Source: an uncultured Cellvibrionales bacterium (lineage in GTDB: Bacteria; Pseudomonadota; Gammaproteobacteria; Pseudomonadales; GM7GCV1). From it: a stretch of DNA of 64,000 nt. The position numbers and the translations under genes are program-made. The DNA lies in assembly GCA_913063225.1 (NCBI GenBank), contig CAJXYP010000013.1, positions 1 to 64,000 of the forward strand. The letters are read 5' to 3'. The notes below the pieces were generated by a model. That model searched no databases. It was not told the DNA's origin and was given only the letters and a program-made list of their open reading frames with translations. This document shows, piece after piece, positions 1-12,023 of the stretch. How positions within the stretch are numbered: the stretch's first letter is position 1; the number at the start of each line of letters is the position of its first letter.

Positions 1-8
1 CTATTGTA

Positions 9-2111
9 ATGGATCATCGAAAAGTATTGGAGATGCTCGATAAACAGAAGCAGCTAGCAATGGACGCGGAGCAGCTACAGCAAGATGCGTTTGCTCTGTC
101 ATCTGCTGAATTGGGGCTGCAAATGGAGCGTTGGGTGATGCTTAGGCGAATCTGGCTGGATTCGCTGGCAACGGCTTCGCCTGAGGAGGCTGTAGGGCAG
201 CAGATAGATCAAGTGAGAGTATTTTTCTTTGCGCTAGAAAGACTGCTAGCCAATCAAACAGCTTTTGATGATCAGACTATAGAAGTAACTACAGAAGAAG
301 CTACAGAAGAAGCCCCCGGAGCCGGTCTTGTAGAGACGGTTTCACTAGAAGTTTCTGCAAAAGCCGCTACTGGATCCCTAGATAGCGGAACGCTTCAACA
401 GCAAACTACTTCAATGAAAACTGCCATTAAGGCGACTAATTGGCCAGATTCTTTTCCTGAGCCTGCAGCTCTAAAGCATATGAAGGAAATGCTTAAAATC
501 AATGCCAATGCGCTTAAAGAATTGGCCTCTGAAGAAAAAGCTCAAGCTGATTCAATAGGTAAGCAAATTGGTCGACTAAATGGCGCGATTCGTCGCGGCG
601 ACTTACGCATGGCACGAGGTGTGCGCAAGAAAATTGAGTCCAAGTTTGAACGATCCAACTTGAATCAGCAGAAGAAGTTAGTGGAGCAATGGGAAAAGGC
701 GGAGAAAGCTTTCACTGAAATGGTTGATTGGAAAGAATTTGCGATTCAGCCCAAATTTATTGAACTCTGTGAGCAGATGGAGGCTCTTGACGGGTCTCCT
801 CAGGAGCCGCAGAAACAGGCAGAAGCTATGAAAGTGCTTCAGCAGGCCTGGAAAAAACTCGATGCTCTTGCCCCGGATGAGATCTGGCAGCGGTTTCAAA
901 CTGCCGGAGACAAAGCATACGAGCCCTGTGCGGCATTTCATGCAGTGCAAGACAATCAGCGCGCAGAAAATCTGGTGAAGCGAAAAGGAGTTTTAGAAAA
1001 GCTGAAAGAGATTGCTTTTTTACCGGAACAAGAAGAATGGTTGGAACGACCAGACTGGAAGGTGCTGCGCAATCAGCTGCGGGAAATCCGTGAAGAGTGG
1101 CGTAACTACGCTGATGTTGATAATCAGAAGGCACGCAAAGTAGGCAAACGCTATGGCGAGCTAACGCGAAAACTCGAAACGCATTTGAAGGGTGAGTACG
1201 ACGCTAACCTAGCGCGCAAACAACAACTTGTTGAGCGTGCTCTGGCGATGTCAGTTTTGGATAGCGCCGCAATAACTCTAGATCAGCTAAAAGACCTGCA
1301 GGCTAGTTGGAAAACTATTGGTATTACCGAGCGCCGAGATGACCAGAAACTATGGAAGCAATTCCAAGAAGCCTGCGACGCGGTCTTTGCTAAACACCGA
1401 GCGCGAATTGACGAGTCCCGCGCTGAAGAAAAAGAACAATCCAATGCAGCCAAAAAGGTAATTCAGGCGATAAAGGCACTTTCGAAAGCAGAAGCAGGGT
1501 CCGCGCCTGATGAAGCGCAGCTGAATCAACTTCAGAAGGATTACGCAGAATTACCAGAATTGTACGATGCGGTTCAAAATGGTCTGGATCGCGATATGCG
1601 AACTGCGGTAGATATGGTTCATTCCGCAGTTAGTAAATTCAAACAGAATCGACACACTAGATATTTGTTGGAAATGCGTCGGCGAGCGGATATTTGTGCA
1701 GTACTAGAGGCGCTAGATCCTGAAAAGAATGTAGAAAAAATTGAGAAAGTGTTGCAGGAATGGGAGCTTGAAGAGTTACCTGCCGAGGCAAATCAAATAA
1801 TGGAGGCTCGTAAGGCCGAGGCGCTGACAAAAAAATTCGGCAAGCCGGAATTCGATGCAGCTGAACGCGAGCGCCGCCTAATATGTATCGAGTTGGAATC
1901 GTTGAAGGGTAAAACCAGCCCCGCTGAAGATAGTTCCTTGCGTATGGAATATCAGATGCAATCGCTTAAATCTAAAGGTCTGGGAGCTAACACTAACTCC
2001 GATCCAAAGACGCTTATTGAAGGGCTTCGCAAGAGGTGGTACCAAATCTCGTCGGCCGCGAAGCAGACTCAAATTTTGCTAGACGAAAGATTCCATAATT
2101 TAGTCGAATAA
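9..2111 (+). CDS. DUF349 domain-containing protein (5' end may lie outside the window)
   Basis: 700-aa ORF with repeated W..L...W / KLWKQFQEACDAVFAKHRAR-type DUF349 segments; frame is open to the left edge. Confidence 0.8.
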   Translation: MDHRKVLEMLDKQKQLAMDAEQLQQDAFALSSAELGLQMERWVMLRRIWLDSLATASPEEAVGQQIDQVRVFFFALERLLANQTAFDDQTIEVTTEEATEEAPGAGLVETVSLEVSAKAATGSLDSGTLQQQTTSMKTAIKATNWPDSFPEPAALKHMKEMLKINANALKELASEEKAQADSIGKQIGRLNGAIRRGDLRMARGVRKKIESKFERSNLNQQKKLVEQWEKAEKAFTEMVDWKEFAIQPKFIELCEQMEALDGSPQEPQKQAEAMKVLQQAWKKLDALAPDEIWQRFQTAGDKAYEPCAAFHAVQDNQRAENLVKRKGVLEKLKEIAFLPEQEEWLERPDWKVLRNQLREIREEWRNYADVDNQKARKVGKRYGELTRKLETHLKGEYDANLARKQQLVERALAMSVLDSAAITLDQLKDLQASWKTIGITERRDDQKLWKQFQEACDAVFAKHRARIDESRAEEKEQSNAAKKVIQAIKALSKAEAGSAPDEAQLNQLQKDYAELPELYDAVQNGLDRDMRTAVDMVHSAVSKFKQNRHTRYLLEMRRRADICAVLEALDPEKNVEKIEKVLQEWELEELPAEANQIMEARKAEALTKKFGKPEFDAAERERRLICIELESLKGKTSPAEDSSLRMEYQMQSLKSKGLGANTNSDPKTLIEGLRKRWYQISSAAKQTQILLDERFHNLVE

Positions 2112-2118
2112 TCGATTC

Positions 2119-3663
2119 ATGGGGAATTACACTGGTTCTAAAGCTCTGCGCCTGGGCATATTTTCCAGTCGAGTAGCGGCGATTACTGAGGAAATGGGGG
2201 ATGTCTTAAGGCGCGCCTCTTTCTCCGCCAATATAAAAGATAGATTAGATTATTCCTGCGCATTGTTTGATGCCAAGGGTCAGCTGGTTGCTCAAGCTGC
2301 CCATATACCGGTGCATCTGGGCAGCATGGCTTATGCCATGACGGATCTGGTGAAAATACGAGATTGGTGCCTCGGCGATACCTTGGTAGTCAACGATCCC
2401 TTTAAGGGTGGCACGCATTTACCGGATGTAACGCTTATTGCGCCAGTATTTTTGGAAAGTGAACTGCTGGGATTTGTTGCAAATCGGGCACATCATTCTG
2501 ATATTGGGTCTGCCTCTCCTGGTTCTATGCCGCTTTCATCACATCTTGATGAGGAGGGAGTGATTATTCCTCCCACGCTTTTAGCTGCAAAGGGAAAAAT
2601 TCTAGATCAGGTTTTTTCGGAACTTACTGCCACCTTAGGTGAAAACTCTCGCGGTGATTTTGTGGCGCAGTGGAGTGCGAACCGTCGCGGTGTATTGCGT
2701 CTACAAGAACTGATATCCAGCTTTGGTATTGCAAAATACCTTCAGTCTGTTGCGGATCTAAACAGCTATGCGAGTGAACTGGCGCGAGCTAGTTTCCGCA
2801 AGCTACCGAACGGCAGGTATTGTTTCGAAGATTTTCTGGATGACGATGGACAGGGCACCACAGACATTTCTCTCAAAGTTAGCATCGAGATATTGGATGG
2901 GCAAATCGAGGTCGATTTTTCCGGAAGTAGTGAAGAGGTCAAAGGAAATATCAATTGTCCAGTTACCGTAACTGCAGCGGCAACGCTCTATGTTTTTCGT
3001 TGTTTACTGCCAGCCGACGCACCAGCTTGCCATGGATTATTTGAACGAATATCGATTGTTGCACCAGAACATACACTACTAAATGCTTCTAATCCCTCTG
3101 CGGTTGCTGCCGGCAATGTCGAAACTTCTCAGCGGATAGTCGATCTAATTATTGGCGCTTTGTCTCTGGCCATGCCTGAACTCATGCCTGCTGCCTCGCA
3201 GGGGACTATGAATAATCTAGCCATGGGAGGCGTTTCAGCGGGAGCAAAATGGAGCTACTACGAAACCATTTGTGGAGGTAGTGGCGCGCATGCTGACGAC
3301 GGCGGGTTGGACGCAATGCAAAGTCATATGACTAATACGTTAAATACACCCATAGAGGTATTGGAACAAAATTTCCCGTTGAGATTACGTCGTTATCAAT
3401 TGCGAAAAGACTCAGGTGGAAAGGGGTTAAATTCGGGGGGAGTGGGTGTCGTTCGCGAATATGAATTTCTTGAAGATGCTCAGGTTAGTCTTATCTCTGA
3501 ACGTAGGCGTTATAGTCCTTGGGGTTTACAGGCCGGGGGCTCTGGAATGCCGGGTGCAAATTTCCTTAATGAACAGCCTATTGGCGGCAAGCAGCAAATC
3601 GAAATACGCAAAGGCGATAGATTGAGAATTGAAACGCCAGGCGGAGGTGGGTGGGGCAAATAA
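2119..3663 (+). CDS. Hydantoinase B/oxoprolinase (HyuB) family protein
   Basis: 514 aa; DYSCALFDAKGQLVAQAAHIPVHLGSM, NDPFKGGTHLPDVTLIAPVF, ETPGGGGWGK are typical HyuB motifs. Confidence 0.9.
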   Translation: MGNYTGSKALRLGIFSSRVAAITEEMGDVLRRASFSANIKDRLDYSCALFDAKGQLVAQAAHIPVHLGSMAYAMTDLVKIRDWCLGDTLVVNDPFKGGTHLPDVTLIAPVFLESELLGFVANRAHHSDIGSASPGSMPLSSHLDEEGVIIPPTLLAAKGKILDQVFSELTATLGENSRGDFVAQWSANRRGVLRLQELISSFGIAKYLQSVADLNSYASELARASFRKLPNGRYCFEDFLDDDGQGTTDISLKVSIEILDGQIEVDFSGSSEEVKGNINCPVTVTAAATLYVFRCLLPADAPACHGLFERISIVAPEHTLLNASNPSAVAAGNVETSQRIVDLIIGALSLAMPELMPAASQGTMNNLAMGGVSAGAKWSYYETICGGSGAHADDGGLDAMQSHMTNTLNTPIEVLEQNFPLRLRRYQLRKDSGGKGLNSGGVGVVREYEFLEDAQVSLISERRRYSPWGLQAGGSGMPGANFLNEQPIGGKQQIEIRKGDRLRIETPGGGGWGK

Positions 3664-3738
3664 GCGAGTTTGCCTAGCCAAATCAATTAATCCGAGTAAA
3701 ATATTCAAGTTATTAAAAACCGAATTTTGGAGTAAGTA

Positions 3739-4089
3739 ATGAGTGACGCGACCATCGATTTAATCCGCGATCAAATTGAGAGCAACCCAGTGATTCTGTA
3801 TATGAAAGGATCACCCGATGCGCCCCAGTGTGGTTTCTCGTCAAAAGCCTCTCAGGCGGTTATGGCTGCCGGTGAACGCTTTGCGTTTGTTGATATTCTG
3901 GCCAATCCAGAAATTCGTGCGAACCTACCAACTTATGCAAATTGGCCAACTTTCCCTCAGCTTTGGATAGCTGGAGAGTTGATTGGTGGTGCCGATATCA
4001 TCATTGATATGCACGATAAGGGTGAGTTAACGTCCTTGATCAAGGACGCCGCGGTTACTCCTGATGCTCCGGAAGATCAAGCTAGCTAA
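3739..4089 (+). CDS. grxD: Grx4-family monothiol glutaredoxin
   Basis: 116 aa; MKGSPDAPQCGFSSKASQA (CGFS active site), NWPTFPQLWIAGELIGGADI. Confidence 0.95.
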   Translation: MSDATIDLIRDQIESNPVILYMKGSPDAPQCGFSSKASQAVMAAGERFAFVDILANPEIRANLPTYANWPTFPQLWIAGELIGGADIIIDMHDKGELTSLIKDAAVTPDAPEDQAS

Positions 4090-4116
4090 CAGGACTGCTG
4101 TATTTAGCTAATGAGA

Positions 4117-4140
4117 GCTAAGCCCGAAAGCCGGGTTAGC
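4117..4140. terminator. Hairpin between convergent grxD and MFS/acyltransferase gene
   Basis: gctaagcccgaaagccgggttagc inverted repeat, no strong U tract. Confidence 0.35.
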
Positions 4141-4143
4141 GAT

Positions 4144-6036
4144 CTATATTTGTGCGTGCAGCTCAGCGACTTGCCGCTGCATATCCTCTAGCCTGGTCTC
4201 TGAGCCATCTAGAGCATCGCCAAATTTGATGGTCACTAATCTGCGCTTAATGCGAAATCTTGGAAATCCCCTTAGCGCAGGTTGGCCTCCTCCGTGGCTA
4301 AAATAGCTTCCCCATAAGCCTTTGATCGCAACGGGTATTACAGTCACTGGTTGCCGTTCTAAAATTCGCATAACTCCGCGCTTGAACGGAATTATTTCGC
4401 CGGCAGGGCTTAGACGCCCTTCGGGAAATATAAATACCATCTCGCCACTTCTTAAGGCTTCTACTGCAGAACTTTCTGCTTCCTCAAACTTTTTCCTGTT
4501 CTTAATCGGCGAGCTGATGGGGATAGTTCTTGCTCCACGAAATGCCCAGTTCAATAGTGGTATTCGGTGATATATATCTTCCATAATAAACCGTGTGCGT
4601 CGGTCTATAGAGCCAAACAGAACCACTGCATCGGCGTAGCTAATATGGTTGCATACGAGCAGCACAGGCCCCTGAATTGGAATTTTATCCTTATTCAATA
4701 TATTTACATGGTAGGCAGAACGGGCTAAGACGTATCCGACCAAGCGCCAAAATTCATGACTAAACTCTTTCATCAGAATTATCAAAATTGGCAAAGATAG
4801 AAGAGCACATAAAGTTAGATAGGTTTTTAGAGGCCACTCGAGCAAGCTCAAAAAGCTAATGCTGGCGCAAGATGCAATAGTCATAGCAAGAGCATTCAGC
4901 AAATTATTGGCTGCTATCACTCTAGCTCGGGAGCTTAGGTCTGTGCGTTGCTGTAGCAAAGCATATTGAGGTACAACAAAGAGTCCGCCAAACATACCAA
5001 TTAAAAATACGGAAACACCGGCTCCGACACCTGCGACTTGGCTAAATACTTGATTTGCAGATAGCAGGCTGCCTGCGGATATAGAAAGCTGACAGAAAAT
5101 TAGTCCTGAAATACTAAGGCCAATTAGTCCAACAGGAATGAGCCCGGGCTCAGTTCTGGAGTGTTCTGTGCGAGTACAAAAGAATGCACCACTCCCTAAG
5201 CCCAAAATAAAGCAGGCGACGAGAATAGCTACCACCAATGGATCACCGCTAAGCGCATAACGCGCGTACATCGGGAGTTGCGTCAGATAGATGCTACCAA
5301 TGGTCCAAAACCAACTTATGCCTAATATTGAGAGCCAAGTAGTCCGATCTGCGCGAGCAAGTTGCATACCTCGACCTGCTTGTCGCAATAAATTTAGATC
5401 AATTTTCAGGTTGGACATGCCCATTTGCACTTCTGGCATGGCGCATGTGGCTCTGTAGCCGGCAAAGGCAGTTACTAGCATGGTTGGCCCTGCGATCAGC
5501 CAAAGGCTGTCCAGTGTGGCTAGAAGGGCCCCTAAAAGCGCACCAAAGGTGATGGCGATAAAGGTTCCGGCGGCAACTACAGCATTGCCCTTCAAAATTA
5601 GCCGGTTCGGGAGTATTTGCGGTAGATAGGCATATTTGTTGGGGCCGAACATTGCCGACTGAGCGCCCAAAAGGAATAGCGTGAAATACATTAGATAGAT
5701 GGAGCTAAATACAAAACCTAGTGTTGCCAATACGCAGATCAACATCTCAGCAATTTTATTCTTTTGCATCATCCTACTTTTATCTAGCCTGTCTGCTAGT
5801 TGCCCAGCCAGGGGGGAGAGTAGGATCATCGGTAACAAAAATACTATCAAGGCAAGATTGCTCAGTAGAGCAGCGCTGGAAGCGCTTGGGCTCTGATTGG
5901 ATAGAGTCAGCTCGAATGTAACCAGAATTAGTAAAGCGCTTCGAAAAAGGTTGTCGTTGAGAGCACCACCAAATTGAGCAATCAGAAGCGGAACAAAGCC
6001 TTTTTGTTTTCTAAGTGAGTCCAGATCCTTATCCAC
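4144..6036 (-). CDS. MFS (LplT-like) transporter fused to PlsC-type lysophospholipid acyltransferase
   Basis: 630 aa; N-terminal multi-TM MFS; C-terminal VCNHISYADAVVLFG (NHxxxxD-like), FIFPEGRLSPAGEIIPFKRG. Confidence 0.85.
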   Translation of the reverse strand: MDKDLDSLRKQKGFVPLLIAQFGGALNDNLFRSALLILVTFELTLSNQSPSASSAALLSNLALIVFLLPMILLSPLAGQLADRLDKSRMMQKNKIAEMLICVLATLGFVFSSIYLMYFTLFLLGAQSAMFGPNKYAYLPQILPNRLILKGNAVVAAGTFIAITFGALLGALLATLDSLWLIAGPTMLVTAFAGYRATCAMPEVQMGMSNLKIDLNLLRQAGRGMQLARADRTTWLSILGISWFWTIGSIYLTQLPMYARYALSGDPLVVAILVACFILGLGSGAFFCTRTEHSRTEPGLIPVGLIGLSISGLIFCQLSISAGSLLSANQVFSQVAGVGAGVSVFLIGMFGGLFVVPQYALLQQRTDLSSRARVIAANNLLNALAMTIASCASISFLSLLEWPLKTYLTLCALLSLPILIILMKEFSHEFWRLVGYVLARSAYHVNILNKDKIPIQGPVLLVCNHISYADAVVLFGSIDRRTRFIMEDIYHRIPLLNWAFRGARTIPISSPIKNRKKFEEAESSAVEALRSGEMVFIFPEGRLSPAGEIIPFKRGVMRILERQPVTVIPVAIKGLWGSYFSHGGGQPALRGFPRFRIKRRLVTIKFGDALDGSETRLEDMQRQVAELHAQI

Positions 6037-6054
6037 AGACTATAGATACGCTGG

Positions 6055-7017
6055 CTAGAACGAGCGGCCAAGAGCAAAATCGGCGAGGTCTCTCAGTGTC
6101 TTGGTATAGCTATTATCCGGAAGCAAGATTAACTGAGCTTTAGCCATTTCAACCTCTTCTTCTGCCTTTTGCTTTGTATAGGTCAATCCACCAGATTCCT
6201 GAACCGCGAAAACCACTTGCTGAATAAGGCTAGTATCTTTTTCTGATATGGACCGGCGAACCAGCTGCGAGTGTTCAGCCGATCCATTGGCAATGGTGTA
6301 AATCAGGGGTAGCGTGGCCTTTCCTTCAGCCAAGTCGTCGCCGATGTTTTTACCTAGAGCGTCAGAGTCTCCGGTGTAGTCGAGAACGTCGTCTTGAAGC
6401 TGGAATGCCATGCCAAGGTGATTGCCATATGCTGCGAGGCTAGTTTGCTGGGCCGAGGTTGCTCCAGACAAAATAGCCGCGCATTCTGTCGCTGCTGCAA
6501 ACAGAACTGCAGTTTTCTTGCGAACAACTTCCAAATAGTTTTGTTCGGTGGTTTCCGGGTCACCAGCGTTGATTAGCTGCTGAACTTCGCCTTCGGCAAT
6601 GGTATTGGTAGTGTCTGCCAAGACCGACATTATTCCTGGATTGCCAAGCTGGACCATTAATTGAAAGGCGCGGGAGTAAAGGAAATCACCGACCAATACC
6701 GCCGGGCTGTTTCCCCAGCGCTCATTTGCGGTGTCTCGTCCGCGTCTCCGATCCGATTCATCCACAACATCGTCGTGCAGAAGCGTGGCGGTATGAATAA
6801 ATTCAATTACCGTTGCGAGTTTGACGGATTCGGCCGCATCGCTTTCTAGTGCTTTCACGACTAGCAGCACCGAAACAGGCCGCAAGCGTTTGCCGCCGCC
6901 CTCAACAATATAGTTGCCGATATTTTCGACTAGCGAAACATCTGAATAGAGTTCGTCGACTATCATTTTGTTGAGCTGTTGGAATTCTTTTTCAACAGCT
7001 TTATGGAATGGCAGCAT
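6055..7017 (-). CDS. ispB: Polyprenyl (octaprenyl) diphosphate synthase
   Basis: 320 aa; GGGKRLRP, LLHDDVVDESDRRRG, QLQDDVLDYTGD; divergent to rplU as is common. Confidence 0.93.
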   Translation of the reverse strand: MLPFHKAVEKEFQQLNKMIVDELYSDVSLVENIGNYIVEGGGKRLRPVSVLLVVKALESDAAESVKLATVIEFIHTATLLHDDVVDESDRRRGRDTANERWGNSPAVLVGDFLYSRAFQLMVQLGNPGIMSVLADTTNTIAEGEVQQLINAGDPETTEQNYLEVVRKKTAVLFAAATECAAILSGATSAQQTSLAAYGNHLGMAFQLQDDVLDYTGDSDALGKNIGDDLAEGKATLPLIYTIANGSAEHSQLVRRSISEKDTSLIQQVVFAVQESGGLTYTKQKAEEEVEMAKAQLILLPDNSYTKTLRDLADFALGRSF

Positions 7018-7277
7018 TTACTGCTTTGGCCTCTATAGTTTGGATATAAGAAATTCGAAGCGATGCTAGGAGTGGCCTTAACTTAAGTCAAGCACTGTCG
7101 AACGCAAATATAGGGTAAATCTTATCCGAAAAGGAGTTATTTGGGGTGTTTTCGTAACTAGTTGGTGAATAGAGCAAATAAAGCTCAGAAATCTATTGTA
7201 TGGCGATGCCAATTTTCGTAAAATCGCCGCCCTCGCAAATCGGGTCAGTTGGCTCGGAATATCTGGAGAATCGCGCG

Positions 7278-7649
7278 ATGTACGCAGTAATTGAAAGTGG
7301 TGGCAAACAGCACAAAGTAGTAGAAGGAGAGGTTCTACGCCTTGAAAAGCTGGATGGCGGCGCTGGGGATAAAGTCAACTTTGACAAAGTTTTGATGGTA
7401 GCCGAAGGCGACAAAGTCACTTTGGGTGAGCCTTACGTAGCTGGTGGTAATGTAACTGCCGAAGTTGTGGAGCAAGGTCGTGGTGATAAAATCACCATTA
7501 TTAAATTCCGGCGTCGTAAGCATCACCGTAAGCAAGCTGGTCACCGTCAGTCTTTCACAGCAGTTAAAATTACCGGTATTTCTGTCAAGAAGCCACGCAA
7601 AAAAGCGGAGCCCAAGGCAGAAGTAGAAGTTGCGGCAACCGAGGAGTAA
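7278..7649 (+). CDS. rplU: 50S ribosomal protein L21
   Basis: [18 protein letters not shown]...; ORF track starts at 7200 but the family start is ATG 7278. Confidence 0.96.
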   Translation: MYAVIESGGKQHKVVEGEVLRLEKLDGGAGDKVNFDKVLMVAEGDKVTLGEPYVAGGNVTAEVVEQGRGDKITIIKFRRRKHHRKQAGHRQSFTAVKITGISVKKPRKKAEPKAEVEVAATEE

Positions 7650-7655
7650 TCTGAA

Positions 7656-9232
<1,577 letters not shown>

Positions 9233-9259
9233 AGGCAGTCTCAAATAGGAGTATTAAAG

Positions 9260-10387
9260 GTGGATCGTAGTCAGCTCAAAACCCCCGGGCGTTGGGTTAT
9301 TAAAATCGGTAGTGCGGTTCTCACCAACGATGGCTTGGGGCTAGATCTTGCCCGGATAAGAGACTGGGTAGTAGATATTGCCGCCTTGCGTGAAGCAGGG
9401 CACCAGGTTGTGTTGGTATCCTCCGGTGCAGTAGCAGAAGGTCTAGTGCGCTTGGGCTGGACCAGCAGACCGCAAACAGTACACGAATTACAGGCTGCTG
9501 CGGCAGTAGGTCAAACCGGGCTAGTTCAGGCCTATGAAACCGAGTTTGCGAAATATCAGGTGCGAACTGCACAGATATTGTTAACCGCGGATGATTTGTC
9601 AGATAGGCAGCGCTACCTAAATGCCCGCAGCGCCATCCAAGAGCTTATTAAACTTGGTGTTGTACCTATCATTAATGAGAACGATACCGTTGGCACCGAA
9701 GAAATACGCTTTGGCGACAACGATACGCTTGCCGGGTTGGTCTGCAACCTAGTAGAAGCTGACAGATTAGTTATTCTCACTGATCGAGATGGTCTTTATA
9801 ACGCGGACCCCGACGCTGACAAAAATGCGGAATTGGTATCGGTCGCAAATTCCGGTGATAAGCGTCTCGAAAAGATGGCCGGTGCAAGTATCGGTGCACT
9901 CGGTCGTGGAGGAATGGCAACTAAATTAAAGGCCGCAGCTTTGGCGGCCCGGTCCGGTGCTAGCTGCATAATCGCAAATGGCCGGGAGAATCAAATAGTT
10001 TCACGCCTTGGAGCCGGAGAAAACCTAGGTACTTTGCTAATTGCTGGAAATACTCCTGTTGGGGCTAGAAAACAGTGGTTAGCGGGGCAGCTTCAGGTCA
10101 AGGGAAAACTAACTCTCGATGATGGTGCGGTTAAGGTTCTGAGCGAAAGCGGTCGCAGCTTGCTGCCAGTAGGCATTACTTCTGTCAGCGGTAATTTTGT
10201 CAGAGGCGAATTAGTAAGTTGTATCGCTGAAGACGGAAGCGAGCTAGCCAGAGGGCTGGTTAACTACAGTGCCGAAGATGCCATGAAGATAATTGGTAAA
10301 CCAAGTGCACAGATTTCTTCTATTCTGGGCTACTGTGATGATGAAGAAATTATTCACAGAGATAATCTAGTCCTGACGACGGTATGA
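9260..10387 (+). CDS. proB: Glutamate 5-kinase
   Basis: 375 aa; [48 protein letters not shown]-terminal PUA. Confidence 0.96.
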   Translation: MDRSQLKTPGRWVIKIGSAVLTNDGLGLDLARIRDWVVDIAALREAGHQVVLVSSGAVAEGLVRLGWTSRPQTVHELQAAAAVGQTGLVQAYETEFAKYQVRTAQILLTADDLSDRQRYLNARSAIQELIKLGVVPIINENDTVGTEEIRFGDNDTLAGLVCNLVEADRLVILTDRDGLYNADPDADKNAELVSVANSGDKRLEKMAGASIGALGRGGMATKLKAAALAARSGASCIIANGRENQIVSRLGAGENLGTLLIAGNTPVGARKQWLAGQLQVKGKLTLDDGAVKVLSESGRSLLPVGITSVSGNFVRGELVSCIAEDGSELARGLVNYSAEDAMKIIGKPSAQISSILGYCDDEEIIHRDNLVLTTV

Positions 10388-10399
10388 GAGGATTTTGAA

Positions 10400-11455
10400 A
10401 TGAAATTATTTAAATCACACCTCTATCAAATGTCTACCTACGAGCCACCCTTAGAAGGCAGGTCGGTTAAAAAGCATGTGTTGTTGGATTTCAACGAACG
10501 CACGCTGCGCGTTGATCCTGAAATAGAGAAGGCGCTCACTAAGTTCATTAAAAGCGGTGCTTTGCAAAAGTACCCTTCCTACGGTGATATTGTTCCTCGC
10601 GTAGCCGCTTATGCTGGTGTGCCTGACTCAAATCTCATGATTACCAATGGTTCCGATCAGGGCATCGACTTAGTAATACGCGCCGTTTGTAGTTCGGGAG
10701 ACGAGGCTATCATCCCCGCGCCGAGCTTTGCTATTTACCGTCAGTTTGCAGAGGTCGAGAATGTTACGGTAATCGAGCCTTTGTATACTCAGGAAGGAGG
10801 ATTCCCCACATCTGATGTAATAGGTCTTATTGGGAGCAAAACGCGGTTGGTGGTTATCCCCAACCCTAATAACCCATCCGGTACTGCGGTTCCGCGTGAA
10901 GATATTGAGCAAATACTTCAGGCCGCACCCAACGCAGCGGTATTGATTGATGAGTGCTATTTCGAATATCTCGGCGAGACGGTCGCAGATCTTTGCGATA
11001 CCTATCCGAATTTGTTGGTAGCCCGAACTTTCTCCAAAACCTGGGGGCTGGCGTCTTTACGATTAGGTTTTCTAATTAGTAGTTCGGAAAATATAAATCA
11101 GCTTTTGAAAATTCGTGGGCCTTATGACGTAAACCAACTTGCAGTAGTCGCGGTAGAAGCTGCATTGGAAAATCCCCAATATACAAAAGACTACATCAAA
11201 GAAGTGATGAAAAAGTCAAAGCCGGCATTAGAGAAATGGTGTCGTGGTCGAAACATCGACTTTTGGCCTAGCCAGGCAAACTTTTTGTGGACATTCCCGC
11301 CCCATGCATCGGAATTGGCGGAGTATCTGCAAGATCAGAATATATTGGTTCGACCCAAGAAGGATGCCTCAGGGCGCATGGGGCTGAGAATAAACTTGGG
11401 AAGTGTCGAGCAAACTGAAAAGCTGATTATTGCACTGAATAGCTTTTATCACTGA
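10400..11455 (+). CDS. PLP-dependent aminotransferase, histidinol-phosphate aminotransferase-like
   Basis: 351 aa; PNPNNPSGTAVPREDIE, DECYFEY, RTFSKTWGLASLRLGF. Confidence 0.88.
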   Translation: MKLFKSHLYQMSTYEPPLEGRSVKKHVLLDFNERTLRVDPEIEKALTKFIKSGALQKYPSYGDIVPRVAAYAGVPDSNLMITNGSDQGIDLVIRAVCSSGDEAIIPAPSFAIYRQFAEVENVTVIEPLYTQEGGFPTSDVIGLIGSKTRLVVIPNPNNPSGTAVPREDIEQILQAAPNAAVLIDECYFEYLGETVADLCDTYPNLLVARTFSKTWGLASLRLGFLISSSENINQLLKIRGPYDVNQLAVVAVEAALENPQYTKDYIKEVMKKSKPALEKWCRGRNIDFWPSQANFLWTFPPHASELAEYLQDQNILVRPKKDASGRMGLRINLGSVEQTEKLIIALNSFYH

Positions 11456-11460
11456 CACAA

Positions 11461-11488
11461 AAAAACCGGCATAAGCCGGTTTTTTTTA
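11461..11488. terminator. Terminator between the HisC-like gene and rpsT (convergent)
   Basis: aaaaaccggcataagccggttttttttt. Confidence 0.85.
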
Positions 11489-11513
11489 ACTGCGCTGCTT
11501 ACTTAAGTAATAC

Positions 11514-11783
11514 TTAGGCCGCAGAGAGTGTTTTGACCTGTGCATTCATGCGACTCTTATGACGAGCGGCCTTGTTTTTGTGAAGAATGCCTTTGTCAGC
11601 CATTCGATCAATAACCGGAACAGCGGCTTCGTAAGCGGCTTTGGCGGCTTCACCGTCTTTTGCTTCAATAGCGGCGTACACATTTTTAATATAAGTACGA
11701 ACCATTGAACGCAGGCTAGCGTTATGGGTGCGGCGTTTTGTATTTTGACGAGCGCGTTTTTTAGCTTGTGCTGAATTTGCCAT
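11514..11783 (-). CDS. rpsT: 30S ribosomal protein S20
   Basis: [35 protein letters not shown]; start corrected from 11828 to 11783. Confidence 0.96.
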   Translation of the reverse strand: MANSAQAKKRARQNTKRRTHNASLRSMVRTYIKNVYAAIEAKDGEAAKAAYEAAVPVIDRMADKGILHKNKAARHKSRMNAQVKTLSAA

Positions 11784-12023
11784 GGTGTATCGCAAGTTCC
11801 GTATATAGTCTGAATTTGAGGCGCGCAACTATGCCGACAGGCATGCTAATTGTCAATAAGGTTTGCAACTAAAGTTGTATTAAAAGTACATTCAGTCCGG
11901 CGGCAAAACAGGCTTTCTGCAGCCACAACAAGCAATACGGTCTTTAGTCGTTGTAAACTCGCGTTCTTAAGTAACTAAAGCTATGTAAAACAATACCTAC
12001 TAGGCCGTTTTGGAAATTGATCT

